This document shows positions 10,346 through 22,634 of a stretch of DNA of 47,590 nucleotides, piece after piece (the stretch's first letter is position 1; every line of letters starts with the position of its first letter). Position numbers and translations under genes: made by a program. The stretch lies in NCBI GenBank assembly GCA_012516535.1, contig JAAYWP010000045.1:1-47590 (forward strand), read 5' to 3'. The notes beneath the pieces are model-generated. The model searched no databases. It was not told the origin of the DNA and saw only the letters and a program-made list of their open reading frames with translations. Source of the stretch: Syntrophomonadaceae bacterium. Its GTDB lineage: Bacteria > Bacillota > DSM-12270 > Thermacetogeniales > Thermacetogeniaceae.

Positions 10346-10376
10346 GGATGTCGGAAGCCGGATGTCTGATGTCGGC
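10346..10376. repeat. Dispersed GTCGGA/GCCGGA-type motif
   Basis: This 30-nt stretch between the LeuD-like and LeuC-like genes matches about 23 of 30 positions with the interior of the foldback elements at 22.8 kb and 44.8 kb (AGTCGGATGCCGGAGGTCTG). Related sequence in reverse orientation is at 44586-44610. The rest of the 215-bp gap holds nothing I recognise. Confidence 0.5.
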
Positions 10377-10538
10377 TCTTCATTTTCCGATTCGTACGAC
10401 GATAATTTCGAATGTCAGATGCTTGAAAGTAAAAGGCAGAACTAATACAGAACTGCCATCAATTTTAAGATATCAGCAATCCGAATCTCTTCCTTGAGTT
10501 TTTCTTAAGCTACTTTAGGAAGGTCTCATTTAAAATAT

Positions 10539-11810
10539 TTAAATAAACTCTCTGGGATCAGTGATCTCACCTTTTACTGCTGAAGCAGCCACTGTTGCCG
10601 GGGAAGCCAAATAGATAAATGCCTTATTATTTGCCATGCGACCTTTAAAATTCCGGTTGGCAGTAGAGATCACATTCTCTCCATCTGAAGGGATTCCATT
10701 GTGGGTTCCTACACAAGGGCCACAACCAGGTGTTACTACTGCTGCACCTGCTTCAACCAGTGTTTTCAGTGCACCTGTTTCCATTGCATCCAGATAAATC
10801 TGACGTGATGCCGGAGCAACGATCAAACGCACATCAGGGTGTACTTTACGCCCTTTAAGGATCTGGGCAGCGATAGTGAGGTCCTCAAGCCTCCCATTGG
10901 TGCATGTACCAATAACAGCCTGCTGAATAGGAGTTCCCGCCACCTCTCCTACAGGCACCCCATTATCCACACGATGGGGTTTTGCGATATAGGGATCCAG
11001 CTGGCTGACATCATACTCTTTGATTGCTGCATACTCAGCATCCGGGTCTGAGCTGACCGGTTCGAATTTATGATTACTGTGGGCCTGCACCCACTCCATA
11101 ACCTTGTCATCAGCCTCCATCAAACCAACTTTGGCTCCCATTTCAACAGCCATATTGGAAATGGTAAAGCGGGCCTCCACTGAGAGTGCTTGGATCGCTT
11201 CCCCTGTATATTCCGCAGCCATGTAAGTGGCACCATCTGCAGTCACCTGGCTGATCAGATAGAGGATCAGGTCCTTGGAATAAACACCTGCCGGAAGTGT
11301 CCCATGACACACAAATTTGATGGTCTCAGGCACCTTGAACCACATCTTCCCTGAAATCAAGGCTGCAGCCAGATCCGTAGACCCAACCCCTGTAGCAAAC
11401 GCATTCAATGCTCCATAGGTACAGGTATGGGAGTCTGCGCCGATAACAAGTGAACCTGGTCCCACATGCCCTTTCTCAGGGATAAGCTGATGGCAGACAC
11501 CATCACCGATGTCATAAATGAGCATGTTGTTTTCTTTGGAGAACTGGCGCATCAAAGCATGGAGAGCAGATACTCCCTCCAATGGACTGGGAGCGCTGTG
11601 ATCGATCACAAAGGCGGCACTCTCTGGGTCATAAACCCCTTTCCCATTCATAGCCTCAAAGGCTCGGATGGCCAGTGGTGAAGTGCCATCCTGGCCCATC
11701 CTAAAGTCCACATCTGCCACAACAATGTCATTTGCATAAGCGTTTTTTCCGCTTTTATTGCTTAATATCTTTTCAGCTATCGTTTTTCCCAAAAGGGACT
11801 CCTCCCCCAT
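10539..11810 (-). CDS. Aconitase-superfamily large subunit (LeuC/homoaconitase-like)
   Basis: A 423-aa hydro-lyase with a [4Fe-4S] cluster. The three ligands are Cys303 (GTCTNGRLED) and Cys363/Cys366 (PGCGPCVGTHNGIPSDGE). Other conserved stretches are VIGADSHTCTYG and ATGVGSTDLAAA. The length fits two-subunit LeuC/HacA proteins rather than single-chain aconitases of about 650-900 aa. It starts 3 nt after the stop of the upstream NifV-like gene, so the two are in one operon, with the small subunit after a 215-bp gap. I infer an aconitase-type step making isocitrate for the dehydrogenase at the end of the cluster. Confidence 0.88.
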   Translation of the reverse strand: MGEESLLGKTIAEKILSNKSGKNAYANDIVVADVDFRMGQDGTSPLAIRAFEAMNGKGVYDPESAAFVIDHSAPSPLEGVSALHALMRQFSKENNMLIYDIGDGVCHQLIPEKGHVGPGSLVIGADSHTCTYGALNAFATGVGSTDLAAALISGKMWFKVPETIKFVCHGTLPAGVYSKDLILYLISQVTADGATYMAAEYTGEAIQALSVEARFTISNMAVEMGAKVGLMEADDKVMEWVQAHSNHKFEPVSSDPDAEYAAIKEYDVSQLDPYIAKPHRVDNGVPVGEVAGTPIQQAVIGTCTNGRLEDLTIAAQILKGRKVHPDVRLIVAPASRQIYLDAMETGALKTLVEAGAAVVTPGCGPCVGTHNGIPSDGENVISTANRNFKGRMANNKAFIYLASPATVAASAVKGEITDPREFI

Positions 11811-11813
11811 CTC

Positions 11814-12971
11814 TTAATTTACTGCTTCTTTGGTACGTTCGTGAAGATAATCCTCATAGATATAAACCAATTCCTTATCAAAGAGCGTTCTTTTCAGCTC
11901 TACAGCTGCCGCCCGGATCCGGGTTAAAAGCTCCTCAGCTTCCTCCTGATCCAGCACTATGCCGTATTCCTCAAATTTCGCTTTTATGGCACTGGTTCCT
12001 GAATGCTTACCGATCACGATCTGGCGCTCAAGTCCCACCTCTTCTGGGCAGAATACCTCATAGGTGCGTGGGTCTTTTAGAGCGCCATCGGCATGGATCC
12101 CTGACTCATGGGCAAACATATTTGAGCCCACAATCGGTTTCCAGGCCGGCAGTTCCCTCTTGGCTGCACTGGAAACATATTCGGCAAGCTCCCTGAACAT
12201 CTCGGTTTTGAAATTGAGATCAATCCCTTTCAGGTGTTTTAATGCCATAACCACTTCTTCCAAAGCGGCATTACCAGCCCGTTCACCCAGGCCGATGACT
12301 GTAACTCCTACCCATTTAGCACCAGCTTGAACACCTGCCAGGGCATTGGCAGTAGCCATTCCGAAATCATTATGGGTATGCATCTCCACATCAATACCAA
12401 CCCGGGAGATGAGCTCACCGATCCGCTCATAGGTAGTAAAGGGATCCAAAATCCCTACAGTATCACAGTAGCGCAGACGGTCAGCTCCTGCCTCTTTGGC
12501 AGCCTGTGCAAACTCATAAAGAAATTCAGGATCAGTACGGGATGCATCCTCAGCATTAACGGAAATATAAACACCGTGCTTTTTGGCAAATTCCGTTGCT
12601 TTCACCATACTCTCCAGCACCTTCTCCCTGGTGCTGCGCAGCTTATGCTCAATATGAATATCAGAGGTTGAGATAGAAATGGCTACTGCATCTACACCGC
12701 ATTCCAGGGAATGTTCAATATCTTTGATAACAGCCCGGTTCCAACCCATAATACTGGCCTTCAGGCCCAGGTTGCAGATGGCCTTGATCGTTTCTTTTTC
12801 ATGACCACCCATCACAGGAATACCGGCTTCAATTTGGTCCACACCAACTGCATCAAGCATTTTGGCGATACGAAGCTTTTCCTTGTTGGCAAATACAACA
12901 CCAGCAGTCTGTTCCCCATCGCGCAGTGTAGTGTCAACAATTTTTATTTTGTCCGTTTTTATTTTGTCCAT
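11814..12971 (-). CDS. Homocitrate synthase / Re-type citrate synthase (NifV/LeuA superfamily)
   Basis: A 385-aa TIM-barrel acyl-transferase. It has KIVDTTLRDGEQTAG at the N-terminus, the metal motif MHTHNDFGMATANA at about 197-210, and GLGERAGNAALEEVVMAL. It lacks the C-terminal regulatory domain of leucine-pathway isopropylmalate synthases and has NifV length. Proteins of this family act as homocitrate synthases or, as shown in Clostridium kluyveri, as Re-citrate synthases. Downstream aconitase-like subunits and isocitrate dehydrogenase favour the Re-citrate reading, giving 2-oxoglutarate for glutamate. The ATG has GGGAGGGTG upstream and a strong promoter about 70 bp before it. Confidence 0.85.
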   Translation of the reverse strand: MDKIKTDKIKIVDTTLRDGEQTAGVVFANKEKLRIAKMLDAVGVDQIEAGIPVMGGHEKETIKAICNLGLKASIMGWNRAVIKDIEHSLECGVDAVAISISTSDIHIEHKLRSTREKVLESMVKATEFAKKHGVYISVNAEDASRTDPEFLYEFAQAAKEAGADRLRYCDTVGILDPFTTYERIGELISRVGIDVEMHTHNDFGMATANALAGVQAGAKWVGVTVIGLGERAGNAALEEVVMALKHLKGIDLNFKTEMFRELAEYVSSAAKRELPAWKPIVGSNMFAHESGIHADGALKDPRTYEVFCPEEVGLERQIVIGKHSGTSAIKAKFEEYGIVLDQEEAEELLTRIRAAAVELKRTLFDKELVYIYEDYLHERTKEAVN

Positions 12972-13033
12972 GTTTCACCCTCCCTTGAATAAAATCTTCC
13001 CCCTACTAGTTACACAGACCCTCTTTCGGACAG

Positions 13034-13061
13034 ATAATAGAAAATGCCATTTCTTTGTCAA
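13034..13061 (-). promoter_or_regulatory. Sigma-A-type promoter for the citrate-synthase-like operon
   Basis: On the minus strand TTGACA (13061-13056) is followed after 16 nt by TATTAT (13039-13034), one mismatch from the vegetative consensus. Transcription would start about 50-60 nt upstream of the ATG at 12971. No leader structure such as a T-box was recognised in the short leader. Confidence 0.75.
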
Positions 13062-13116
13062 AAATAATAAAGAAGGCAATTATATTTTACCTGATCAAAG
13101 CTTTCAATGTCAGCTC

Positions 13117-13139
13117 AAAAAACCTCAGTAAAACTAAGA
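13117..13139 (-). terminator. Probable terminator after gatB
   Basis: On the minus strand CTTAGT-TTT-ACTGAG forms a 6-bp hairpin (one G-T pair), followed by GTTTTTTG. It lies about 30 bp after the gatB stop. The stem is short, so confidence is moderate. Confidence 0.5.
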
Positions 13140-13167
13140 TTTCCCAAGTTATTTTAACAATTTTAAG

Positions 13168-14598
13168 TTATAACCTGGCTAGAAGCAACTTATTGACTAT
13201 TTGTGGGTTGGCTTTTCCCCGGGTCTTTTTCATTACCTGTCCCACAAAAAATCCCAATGCCTTTTTCTTGCCCTTACGGTAATCCTCAACAACCTCAGGA
13301 TGAGCAGCAATTATCTCATCAATGATGGCGGCAAGTTGATCCTCATCACTGATCTGCAAAAGCCCTTTCTCCTCAACGATCTGGGCTGCTCTTTTCCCGC
13401 TGACGAACATCTCTTCAAAAACGGTTTTTGCAATTTTACCGCTGATTGTCCCCTTATCCATCATGTTCAACATCTCTATCAGGTGAGATGGAGTTAATTT
13501 CGATTCCTTAATATCCAAACTGTTGGTGTTGAGCAGGCGAAGCAGTTCCACCATCACCCAGTTGCTGACCTTTTTGGGGTCATGGTAACCCCTAACACAT
13601 TCTTCGTAATAATCGGCCAGCTCCTTTGAACTGGTAAGGACCCCAGCATCATAAGCAGGAAGCCCGTATTCTTCTATAAAACGCTGCTTGCGGGCTGCAG
13701 GCAGTTCAGGCAGCCCTTCCCTGATCTCATCGATCATCTCATCATTCAATACAACAGGCACCAGGTCCGGATCTGGGAAATATCTGTAATCTGAGGCTGT
13801 TTCCTTGGCCCTCATGACCGATGTTTTTCCAGTGTTCTCATCCCAGGCGCGAGTTTCCTGAACCACTTCGCCCCCTGTCTCATAGAGTTTCTGCTGTCTG
13901 CTTATCTCACTTTCCAGGGCATGCTGTACAGCCTTAAAAGAATTCATGTTCTTGATCTCCACTTTGGTATTTAAAACACTGCTGCCAGCAGGACGAAGTG
14001 AAATATTGGCATCACAGCGCAAAGACCCCTCTTCCATTTTGCAGTCAGATACATCCAGATACTGAAGAATCTGTTTCAGGTTTTCTAAAAAAAGCCGCGC
14101 CTCCTCTGGTGTTCTAATATCTGGTTCAGTTACGATCTCTAAGAGGGGTACACCACCGCGGTTTAAGTCCACCAGAGAGTAATCAGCTTTCCCCTCACCG
14201 TGCAGCAGTTTACCTGCGTCCTCCTCCATATGGATTCTATTAATGCCAATTCTCCGCACCTCTCCGTCAACTTCTATATCGAGATAGCCATTGCGGCACA
14301 AAGGGAAGTCATTCTGGGAGATCTGATAGGCCTTAGGGAGATCAGGATAAAAGTAGTTCTTCCGGTCAAACTTGCAGTAATGGGCAATCTCACAGTTCAT
14401 AGCCAATCCTGCCTTGATCCCGTACTCTAACAGAGATTTATTCAGCACCGGAAGTGTGCCTGGCATGGAAAGACAGATTGGACAAACATTTGAGTTTGGT
14501 TCACTACCAAATTCATTGGGGCAGGAACAAAATGCCTTGGTCTTGGTGCGCAGTTCCACATGGACCTCCAGCCCGATCACAGCTTCATACTTAGTCAT
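13168..14598 (-). CDS. gatB: Asp/Glu-tRNA amidotransferase subunit B
   Basis: A 476-aa GatB, the kinase/transamidase subunit that activates Glu or Asp on mischarged tRNA-Gln or tRNA-Asn. The signature LEVHVEL is followed by a zinc site with Cys24, Cys26, Cys39 and Cys42 ([13 protein letters not shown]). The C-terminal third is the helical tRNA-binding tail. The ORF track start at 14730 lies far inside gatA; the ATG at 14598 ([12 protein letters not shown]) has GGAAGTG upstream, overlaps the gatA stop by 8 bp and gives the normal length. It is last in gatC-gatA-gatB. Confidence 0.97.
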   Translation of the reverse strand: MTKYEAVIGLEVHVELRTKTKAFCSCPNEFGSEPNSNVCPICLSMPGTLPVLNKSLLEYGIKAGLAMNCEIAHYCKFDRKNYFYPDLPKAYQISQNDFPLCRNGYLDIEVDGEVRRIGINRIHMEEDAGKLLHGEGKADYSLVDLNRGGVPLLEIVTEPDIRTPEEARLFLENLKQILQYLDVSDCKMEEGSLRCDANISLRPAGSSVLNTKVEIKNMNSFKAVQHALESEISRQQKLYETGGEVVQETRAWDENTGKTSVMRAKETASDYRYFPDPDLVPVVLNDEMIDEIREGLPELPAARKQRFIEEYGLPAYDAGVLTSSKELADYYEECVRGYHDPKKVSNWVMVELLRLLNTNSLDIKESKLTPSHLIEMLNMMDKGTISGKIAKTVFEEMFVSGKRAAQIVEEKGLLQISDEDQLAAIIDEIIAAHPEVVEDYRKGKKKALGFFVGQVMKKTRGKANPQIVNKLLLARL

Positions 14599-16108
14599 CG
14601 ATATCACTTCCCTTTGCTTTTTCTTCTGATGCTCTTCTCTTGATGGGAGGACGCTCTCTGTGATATGGAGTATTCTGTTCAAAGGCATAAGCAACCTGAA
14701 AAAGACTATCCTCGCGAAAAGCAGGGGCAATAATCTGCATCCCTACAGGCAATCCATCCACAAAACCACAGGGTATAGATATGGCAGGGAGGCCAGCTAT
14801 ATTTACCGGTACTGTATACTTATCAGAATCATAACTGTCAAGAGGATTCACCTTCTCCCCTAACAAGAAGGGCAGGTCCGGTGTTGTGGGAGTTATAAGC
14901 ACATCAAACCGCTCATAAGCCTGTTCAAATTCCTTTTTGATCAATGTTCTTACCTTAGCAGCTTTTATATAATACTTTTCATAACTGCCAGAGCTGAGAA
15001 CATAAGTCCCCATCATGATTCGTCTCTTAACTTCTGGCCCAAAACCCTTACCCCGAGTTTTCATATACATCTCTTCCAAAGTGTATTTTTCCCCTTTCTC
15101 CGGTACAGCCCGGTAACCAAAGCGGACACCATCAAAGCGCGCCAGATTGGAACTGGCCTCAGCAGGTGCAATAATGTGATATACCGGAACAGATGATGCT
15201 GCTGCTACCGGCAGAGAACACTCATCAACAACAGCGCCTAACCCCTCCAGCTTGTTAACAGCCTTTTTGAATACTTCAGCAACCCTGGGGTTCAGACCGT
15301 CATCTATCATTTCCCTGACGACCCCGATCCTCTTTCCCTTGACCTCGCCGGTTAAAAAGGTGGTGTAATCGGGAACATTCCTCTTAACAGAAGTGGAATC
15401 CAATGGGTCATAGCCGGCGATGGCGTTCATCACCAATGCACAATCTCGCACATCCTTTGTCAGCGGACCCACCTGATCCATTGATGAGGCAAAGGCAACA
15501 ACTCCACTACGGGACACCAAACCATAGGTGGGCTTCATCCCCACAATGCCGCAAAAGGCTGCAGGCTGTCTGATCGAACCCCCAGTATCTGAGCCAAGGG
15601 CGAAAACAGCTTCACCTGCCGCTACAGCAGCTGCAGACCCACCGCTGGAACCTCCGGGAACCCGGTCAATGTCCCAAGGGTTACGTGTAGGAAAGAAATA
15701 GGAGGATTCAGTGGATGAACCCATGGCAAATTCATCCATATTCAGCTTACCAAGGAGAACAGCGCTGTTTTCCAACAGCCTGTCAACAACAGTAGCACTG
15801 TAAGGAGGGATAAAATTCTCCAGCATGCGGGATGAGCAGGTAGTGCGAACCCCCCTGGTACAAATGTTATCCTTTAGTGCCATTGGGATTCCTGCTAGAG
15901 GAGGCAGAGCATCCCCTTTGTTCCTGCGCTCATGGACATTCTTAGCAGCATGAAGAGCATTTTCCTCAGTAATAGTAACATAGGCGCGGATATCGCCATC
16001 GATCTGGTGAATCCGCTTTAAGACCGCACTGGTGATCTCTATATCAGTTACCTCTTTTTTTTCCAGCAAATCACTCAATTCGTGAGCAGTGAGATCAAAA
16101 ATCTCCAT
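14591..16108 (-). CDS. gatA: Asp/Glu-tRNA amidotransferase subunit A (glutaminase)
   Basis: A 505-aa amidase-signature enzyme that releases ammonia from glutamine and channels it to GatB. The catalytic triad Lys79 (ALKDN), cis-Ser154 (PGGSSGGS) and Ser178 ([10 protein letters not shown]) is complete, at the same numbering as known GatA proteins. This is notable because three other glutamine amidotransferase functions in the window appear lost. It lies between gatC and gatB with an 8-bp overlap to gatB. Confidence 0.97.
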   Translation of the reverse strand: MEIFDLTAHELSDLLEKKEVTDIEITSAVLKRIHQIDGDIRAYVTITEENALHAAKNVHERRNKGDALPPLAGIPMALKDNICTRGVRTTCSSRMLENFIPPYSATVVDRLLENSAVLLGKLNMDEFAMGSSTESSYFFPTRNPWDIDRVPGGSSGGSAAAVAAGEAVFALGSDTGGSIRQPAAFCGIVGMKPTYGLVSRSGVVAFASSMDQVGPLTKDVRDCALVMNAIAGYDPLDSTSVKRNVPDYTTFLTGEVKGKRIGVVREMIDDGLNPRVAEVFKKAVNKLEGLGAVVDECSLPVAAASSVPVYHIIAPAEASSNLARFDGVRFGYRAVPEKGEKYTLEEMYMKTRGKGFGPEVKRRIMMGTYVLSSGSYEKYYIKAAKVRTLIKKEFEQAYERFDVLITPTTPDLPFLLGEKVNPLDSYDSDKYTVPVNIAGLPAISIPCGFVDGLPVGMQIIAPAFREDSLFQVAYAFEQNTPYHRERPPIKRRASEEKAKGSDIDD

Positions 16109-16210
16109 TGATCATGAACTCCTTTATCTAAATTTATAAAAAATTATTAATAAAGTTAGCGAGGTTCTCCCCGCTAATCCTGCAGCATTTCGTCAATTTG
16201 TTGCAAAAAT

Positions 16211-16498
16211 TTATAAAATGCGGGGAACCTTGAAAAAACCCCTCTCCTGTTCAAGCGCGTTTTGGAAGACTTCCTCTGCTGCCAGGGGTTGGCGGCCATC
16301 TTCATCCTGTCTCCAAACATTCTGAAGAGGCAACAAATAAAAAGTCGGCTCGACATTTTCCGTATCGATCTCATTAATGGTTTCCACATACCGCAGCAGG
16401 TTATTCAATTGGCTTTGCAGATCAGCCAATTCCTCTTCATCTAAAGCGATCTGCGCCAATACAGCTAACTCCTCCATATCTTTCCTGCTCAATACCAT
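16211..16498 (-). CDS. gatC: Asp/Glu-tRNA amidotransferase subunit C
   Basis: A 95-aa GatC, the small strap between GatA and GatB. The helical N-terminal half (LAQIALDEEELADLQSQLN) and the segment NVEPTFYLLP are typical, and the tail contains LEQERGFFKVPRIL. The ATG at 16498 has GGAGGTG 7 nt upstream. It is first of the gatCAB operon, with a good promoter 65-95 bp upstream and about 100 bp of unannotated sequence before gatA. Confidence 0.95.
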   Translation of the reverse strand: MVLSRKDMEELAVLAQIALDEEELADLQSQLNNLLRYVETINEIDTENVEPTFYLLPLQNVWRQDEDGRQPLAAEEVFQNALEQERGFFKVPRIL

Positions 16499-16561
16499 TT
16501 GACAGCACCTCCGTCTTCCATTTAATATTTAGGTTTCATAAATTTGAAAACTATCCAATAG

Positions 16562-16591
16562 ATTATAACAGAATCAATGAGCACTGTGCAA
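16562..16591 (-). promoter_or_regulatory. Sigma-A-type promoter for gatCAB
   Basis: On the minus strand TTGCAC (16591-16586) is followed after 18 nt by a perfect TATAAT (16567-16562). It lies in the gap between ligA and gatC, so gatCAB can be transcribed independently of ligA. Confidence 0.65.
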
Positions 16592-16651
16592 TCTAAGCGG
16601 TTCAATAGTCGAATTCAGTCGAAGCAAAAAACAGTGCGCAAAGATAAAACT

Positions 16652-18664
<2,013 letters not shown>

Positions 18665-18690
18665 TCAGGGTGCTTAAACATCATATCAAT

Positions 18691-18696
18691 ATTATA
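18691..18696 (-). promoter_or_regulatory. Candidate -10 box for ligA
   Basis: A perfect TATAAT is present on the minus strand about 45 bp upstream of the ligA ATG in an AT-rich 220-bp gap. No good -35 hexamer is found at 16-18 nt, so the call is tentative. The remainder of the gap holds no recognisable feature. Confidence 0.4.
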
Positions 18697-18867
18697 CCAA
18701 ATATAACCAATAACAATTCTTCAATGTATATTTTAGTGTATATTTATATCTCCTGTTTGCCATTTCTTATTTCCTAAATAACTCCAGTTTGAGATCAAAG
18801 GGTCAAGTAATCAGCACCTTTAACTAAAAGTATATCCACAACGTTTTAGCTATTAGTCGTGAATATT

Positions 18868-21072
18868 TTATAGCTTCTTCAAAGGTGCATATTTGGCCAG
18901 CAGATGCTTAAATCCCGCGGTTTCGAAAGACACATAGACCTCCAGATCCCCACCGGGGCCGATCTTGGTTTCCATAACAACACCCCTGCCGAACTTCTTG
19001 TGCTCCACCTTTTCACCCACTTTGAACAAGCACTCCTCCTGGAGTGCTGTCACAGCTGCTGCCTCCTCTTTGCCAGCGCTGCTCTCCATTAATGCATGAT
19101 CCGCTGCTTGCTCCCGTCCACCAACTGCAACAACAGCATGAACACCCCCACCAGCTGCCACAGGACAGAGGTAGTCTTCTGGAATCTCAGATAAAAAGCG
19201 GGATGGTTCCCGAAATTCGACACTGCCATAAGATGAGCGGCGCATAGCCCTGGTAAGATAGAGCTTCTTTTTTGCCCTGGTTATTCCCACATAACAGAGC
19301 CGCCGCTCCTCCTCCAGTTCTGCCTCTTCATATAAAGCATGGGCATGTGGAAAAAGGCCCTCCTCCATTCCGGTTAAGAACACCACTGGGAATTCCATCC
19401 CCTTGGCGCTGTGGATGGTCATCAAGACAACAGCATCCTCTGAAGGCTGGTAGTTGTCAATATCAGTGACCAGAGCAAGCTCCTCTAAAAATCCGGCCAA
19501 AGACCTGTCAGTTACTGCAGAGTCATACTGCTGCGCCACAACCAAAAACTCTTTGAGGTTTTCCAGGCGGGTTTCCGCTTCAATGGTTTTTTCATTTTCA
19601 AGCATTGCCAGATATCCTGTATCTTCCAGGATCCTTTCCACCAGATCCGCGATGGACACAGCCCCATCAAGGGCCCTCCAACCATTGACCATCTTAAAGA
19701 AACCCTTGATTGCCGCCACAGCACGTGACCCGAGATCAGCCAACTCCGGGTGAGCAAGGACATCAGCAAAGGTTCTGCCTGTTCTCAATGCCGCCTCTTC
19801 CACTCGGGCGATGGTTGTATCACCTATTCCCCTTCTGGGAACATTGATGATCCTGCGCAGGGAAACCTCATCAGCTGGATTGGCCACCACCCGCAGGTAT
19901 GCCAGTATGTCTTTGATCTCTTTGCGCTCATAGAACCGCTGTCCGCCGTAAATCCGGTAAGGTATACCTGATCTGATGCATTCCTCCTCAATCGACCTGG
20001 ACTGAGAATGGGTTCGATAAAAAACCGCACAATCTCTGTATTCTGCGCTACCCTCTCTTACCAAACCCCTGATTGTTTCACCGACAAATCTCGCCTCATC
20101 TCTTTCATCCAAAGCCTGATAGAAGTAAATTGGCTCCCCTTCCCTGTTGGAGGTCCACAGCTCTTTGGGCTTTCTCCCTCTGTTATGAGAGATCAAAGCA
20201 TTAGCTGCATCGAGGATGTTCTGGGTTGAACGGTAGTTCTGCTCCAATTTGATTACACGCGCATCAGGATAATCCCGCTCAAAGTTGAGGATATTTCTGA
20301 TATCAGCTCCCCGCCAGCCGTAAATCGATTGATCATCATCCCCCACCACACAGATATTGCGCCAACTGCCAGCCAATTGATGTACCAACACATATTGGGC
20401 ATGGTTGGTGTCCTGGTATTCATCCACCATGATGTACTGAAAACGTTGCTGGTAGTGCTGCAGAACCTGGGGTTCTGACTGCAAGAGTTTTACAGTCTGC
20501 ACCAGCAGATCATCAAAATCCATCGCATTCTGCTTTAGCAGTTTCTTCTGATAAAGCGCATAAAGCTCTGCTATAGTCTCCTCCCGCACATTGCGTGCCA
20601 TTTCACTGTACTCTTCAGGGGTTACCAGCTCATTTTTTAAAATGCTGATCTCTGCCAGCACTCCCCGGGGCCGGAATTTGCGGTCATCAACCCGCAGTTC
20701 CTCGATGCAGTGTTTCATGACCGTCAGCTGGTCCGCATCATCATAAATAATAAAGCTAGGATCAAAAGGAAGATGGCGTGCCTCTCTCCTGAGAATGCGC
20801 ACAGCCATGGAATGAAAAGTGCTGATCCACACATCACGAGCATCACTGCCTACTAAATGCTGCACCCGTTCCCGCATCTCATCAGCAGCCCGATTGGTAA
20901 AGGTTACCGCCAGTATACGAAAAGGAGAGATGCCCAAACTCAATAGGTAAGCGATCCGATAGGTTAAAACCCTGGTTTTTCCACTCCCTGCACCAGCAAA
21001 AATAATCAATGGGCCTTCTGTATGTTTTACTGCAGCCAACTGCTGTGGATTTAATTCTTTTTCCCAATCCAT
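18868..21072 (-). CDS. pcrA: ATP-dependent DNA helicase PcrA/UvrD
   Basis: A superfamily 1A helicase of about 734 aa acting in repair and removal of blocks to replication. Walker A is AGAGSGKT near residue 30, motif II VDEYQDTN near 230, and the C-terminal tail holds the Tudor-like module KVEHKKFGRGVVMET found in PcrA. The ORF track starts at GTG 21081 (MIKM), but the ATG at 21072 sits 5 nt after AGGTGA and gives MDWEKELNPQQ. The stop codon of hisIE lies directly upstream, so pcrA is probably read through from the his operon. Confidence 0.96.
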   Translation of the reverse strand: MDWEKELNPQQLAAVKHTEGPLIIFAGAGSGKTRVLTYRIAYLLSLGISPFRILAVTFTNRAADEMRERVQHLVGSDARDVWISTFHSMAVRILRREARHLPFDPSFIIYDDADQLTVMKHCIEELRVDDRKFRPRGVLAEISILKNELVTPEEYSEMARNVREETIAELYALYQKKLLKQNAMDFDDLLVQTVKLLQSEPQVLQHYQQRFQYIMVDEYQDTNHAQYVLVHQLAGSWRNICVVGDDDQSIYGWRGADIRNILNFERDYPDARVIKLEQNYRSTQNILDAANALISHNRGRKPKELWTSNREGEPIYFYQALDERDEARFVGETIRGLVREGSAEYRDCAVFYRTHSQSRSIEEECIRSGIPYRIYGGQRFYERKEIKDILAYLRVVANPADEVSLRRIINVPRRGIGDTTIARVEEAALRTGRTFADVLAHPELADLGSRAVAAIKGFFKMVNGWRALDGAVSIADLVERILEDTGYLAMLENEKTIEAETRLENLKEFLVVAQQYDSAVTDRSLAGFLEELALVTDIDNYQPSEDAVVLMTIHSAKGMEFPVVFLTGMEEGLFPHAHALYEEAELEEERRLCYVGITRAKKKLYLTRAMRRSSYGSVEFREPSRFLSEIPEDYLCPVAAGGGVHAVVAVGGREQAADHALMESSAGKEEAAAVTALQEECLFKVGEKVEHKKFGRGVVMETKIGPGGDLEVYVSFETAGFKHLLAKYAPLKKL

Positions 21073-21081
21073 TTTAATCAC

Positions 21082-21744
21082 CTACCGCCGCCGCTCTGCT
21101 AGCTTTTCTTTGATCTGTTGGGGGCTGACACCGCACTCCACCAGCAGCACCAAAAGGTGATAGACCAGATCAGCTGTTTCTTCTATCAGTTCACCCTGCT
21201 TATCCTCCATTGCAGCAACAACAGTTTCCACAGCCTCTTCTCCTACCTTTTGCGCGATCCTGCCCCTACCCTTTTGAAACAACTTTGCTGTATAGGAACC
21301 CTCAGGTAAGGTCTTGCGTCGCTCCTTGATCAGGGCATACAATTCATCAATAATGTCAGCTGAACTCTGCTCTTCAGCAGTAACGCTCCCTGCCAACCGG
21401 GAAAAACAGGACCTGGTCCCCTGATGGCAGGCTACACCCAATTGCTTTACCTTAATAAGCAGTGTATCACCATCACAATCCAGAAACACTTCTTTGATGT
21501 ACTGATGGTTGCCGCTGGTCTCTCCCTTCAGCCAAAGAGCCTGTCTGCTCCTGCTGTAAAACCAGGTCAGCCCGCTTTCCAGTGACCTTCGAAGTGACTC
21601 CCTGTTCATCCAGGCTACCATCAGAACCTCATCATTCTCTGCATCCTGGATGACAGCCGGTACCAAACCGGCCTGATCAAACTTAACCTTAGCCAATATA
21701 CTATCTATCTCTTTACTGTCAGTTAAAACCGGTTCTGCTCTCAC
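21082..21744 (-). CDS. hisIE: Bifunctional phosphoribosyl-AMP cyclohydrolase / phosphoribosyl-ATP pyrophosphatase
   Basis: A 220-aa fusion catalysing the second and third steps of histidine synthesis. The HisI half has [26 protein letters not shown] and the zinc-binding CHQGTRSCF. The HisE half has [16 protein letters not shown] and [13 protein letters not shown]. The order HisI then HisE is the usual fusion. It overlaps hisF by 4 bp and its stop is immediately followed by the pcrA start region. Confidence 0.97.
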   Translation of the reverse strand: MRAEPVLTDSKEIDSILAKVKFDQAGLVPAVIQDAENDEVLMVAWMNRESLRRSLESGLTWFYSRSRQALWLKGETSGNHQYIKEVFLDCDGDTLLIKVKQLGVACHQGTRSCFSRLAGSVTAEEQSSADIIDELYALIKERRKTLPEGSYTAKLFQKGRGRIAQKVGEEAVETVVAAMEDKQGELIEETADLVYHLLVLLVECGVSPQQIKEKLAERRR

Positions 21745-22499
21745 AGCCTTACTGAAACTCCCCTCTCTGCCAAATATTCTTTTGCCTGTCTGATGGTGTA
21801 TTCCCTGTAGTGAAAAATGGATGCAGCCAATGCTCCATCAGCTTTCCCTGTTGTAACAGCCTGGTAGATATGCTCCAGCCTTCCGGCACCACCGGAGGCT
21901 ATAACCGGAATCTGCACAGCCTCGCTGACAGCTCTGGTAAGCTCTAGGTCATAACCGTCTTTGGTGCCATCACTATCAAAACTGGTCAAAAGGATCTCCC
22001 CGGCCCCCCGTTTTTCCATCTCCTGAGCCCAGATGACAGCATCCACTCCGGCGCTTTCAGCACCTCCACGGATAAGAGTCTCCCATTTTCCCGCTGCAGT
22101 CCGGCGGGCATCAATTGCAACCACAATGCGCCCTTTCCCAAACTCCCTGGCAGCATCTGTAACTAATCCAGGATTTTTTACTGCAGCGGTTCCCAGAGAC
22201 ACCTTATCAGCCCCGGCTTTCAATAAAGTGCTGATATCATCAAGAGTTCTGATCCCTCCACCAACTGTAAAGGGGAGGGAAATGTTATCTGCCAGCTGTT
22301 TAACCAAATGGACCATGGTTTTTCGGCCTTCAATCGTTGCGGTAATATCAAGAAAAACCAGCTCATCAGCTCCTTGTGCCTCATACTCCACAGCCATAGC
22401 CACAGGGTCACCGGCATCCCTTAAATCCCCGAATTTTATCCCTTTGACAACCCTCCCCCCCTTGACATCCAAACAGGGGATGATCCGTTTGACGCCCAT
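21741..22499 (-). CDS. hisF: Imidazole glycerol phosphate synthase cyclase subunit
   Basis: A 252-aa TIM barrel that closes the imidazole ring using ammonia. Catalytic Asp11 (IPCLDVKGG) and the Asp in VVAIDARR are present. The residues that form the ammonia gate in the Thermotoga enzyme (Arg5, Glu46, Lys99 and Glu167 equivalents) seem conserved: KR near the start, [22 protein letters not shown]. Its normal ammonia-supplying partner HisH is not encoded at the expected site. hisF is separated from hisA by 506 bp filled by a foldback repeat. Confidence 0.97.
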   Translation of the reverse strand: MGVKRIIPCLDVKGGRVVKGIKFGDLRDAGDPVAMAVEYEAQGADELVFLDITATIEGRKTMVHLVKQLADNISLPFTVGGGIRTLDDISTLLKAGADKVSLGTAAVKNPGLVTDAAREFGKGRIVVAIDARRTAAGKWETLIRGGAESAGVDAVIWAQEMEKRGAGEILLTSFDSDGTKDGYDLELTRAVSEAVQIPVIASGGAGRLEHIYQAVTTGKADGALAASIFHYREYTIRQAKEYLAERGVSVRL

Positions 22500-22567
22500 T
22501 TTTACTCCTCCTATAATCTATCTAAAATACAGACCGATCACCGAGATGGTTATGTTGCACAGCCTTA

Positions 22568-22634
22568 TATATTCCTACCGCATAGCTTTGTATATTCCTG
22601 CCTGCGCAGCGGTATATCCCTGCTGGCGCAGCGG
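22568..22634. repeat. Tandem 22-23 bp repeat, three units
   Basis: Units start at 22568, 22591 and 22613 with the core TATATTCCTGCC/TATATCCCTGCT followed by GCGCAGCGG. The unit resembles the foldback terminus TTTATCCCTGC, so the array looks like an amplified element end. Confidence 0.7.

Noticed and set aside
13168-14730. Extended starts in the ORF track for gatB, purN, purM, hisA and the isocitrate dehydrogenase
   Set aside because: Each extension runs into the neighbouring gene or a repeat and lacks a ribosome-binding site; internal starts with good sites give the family length.
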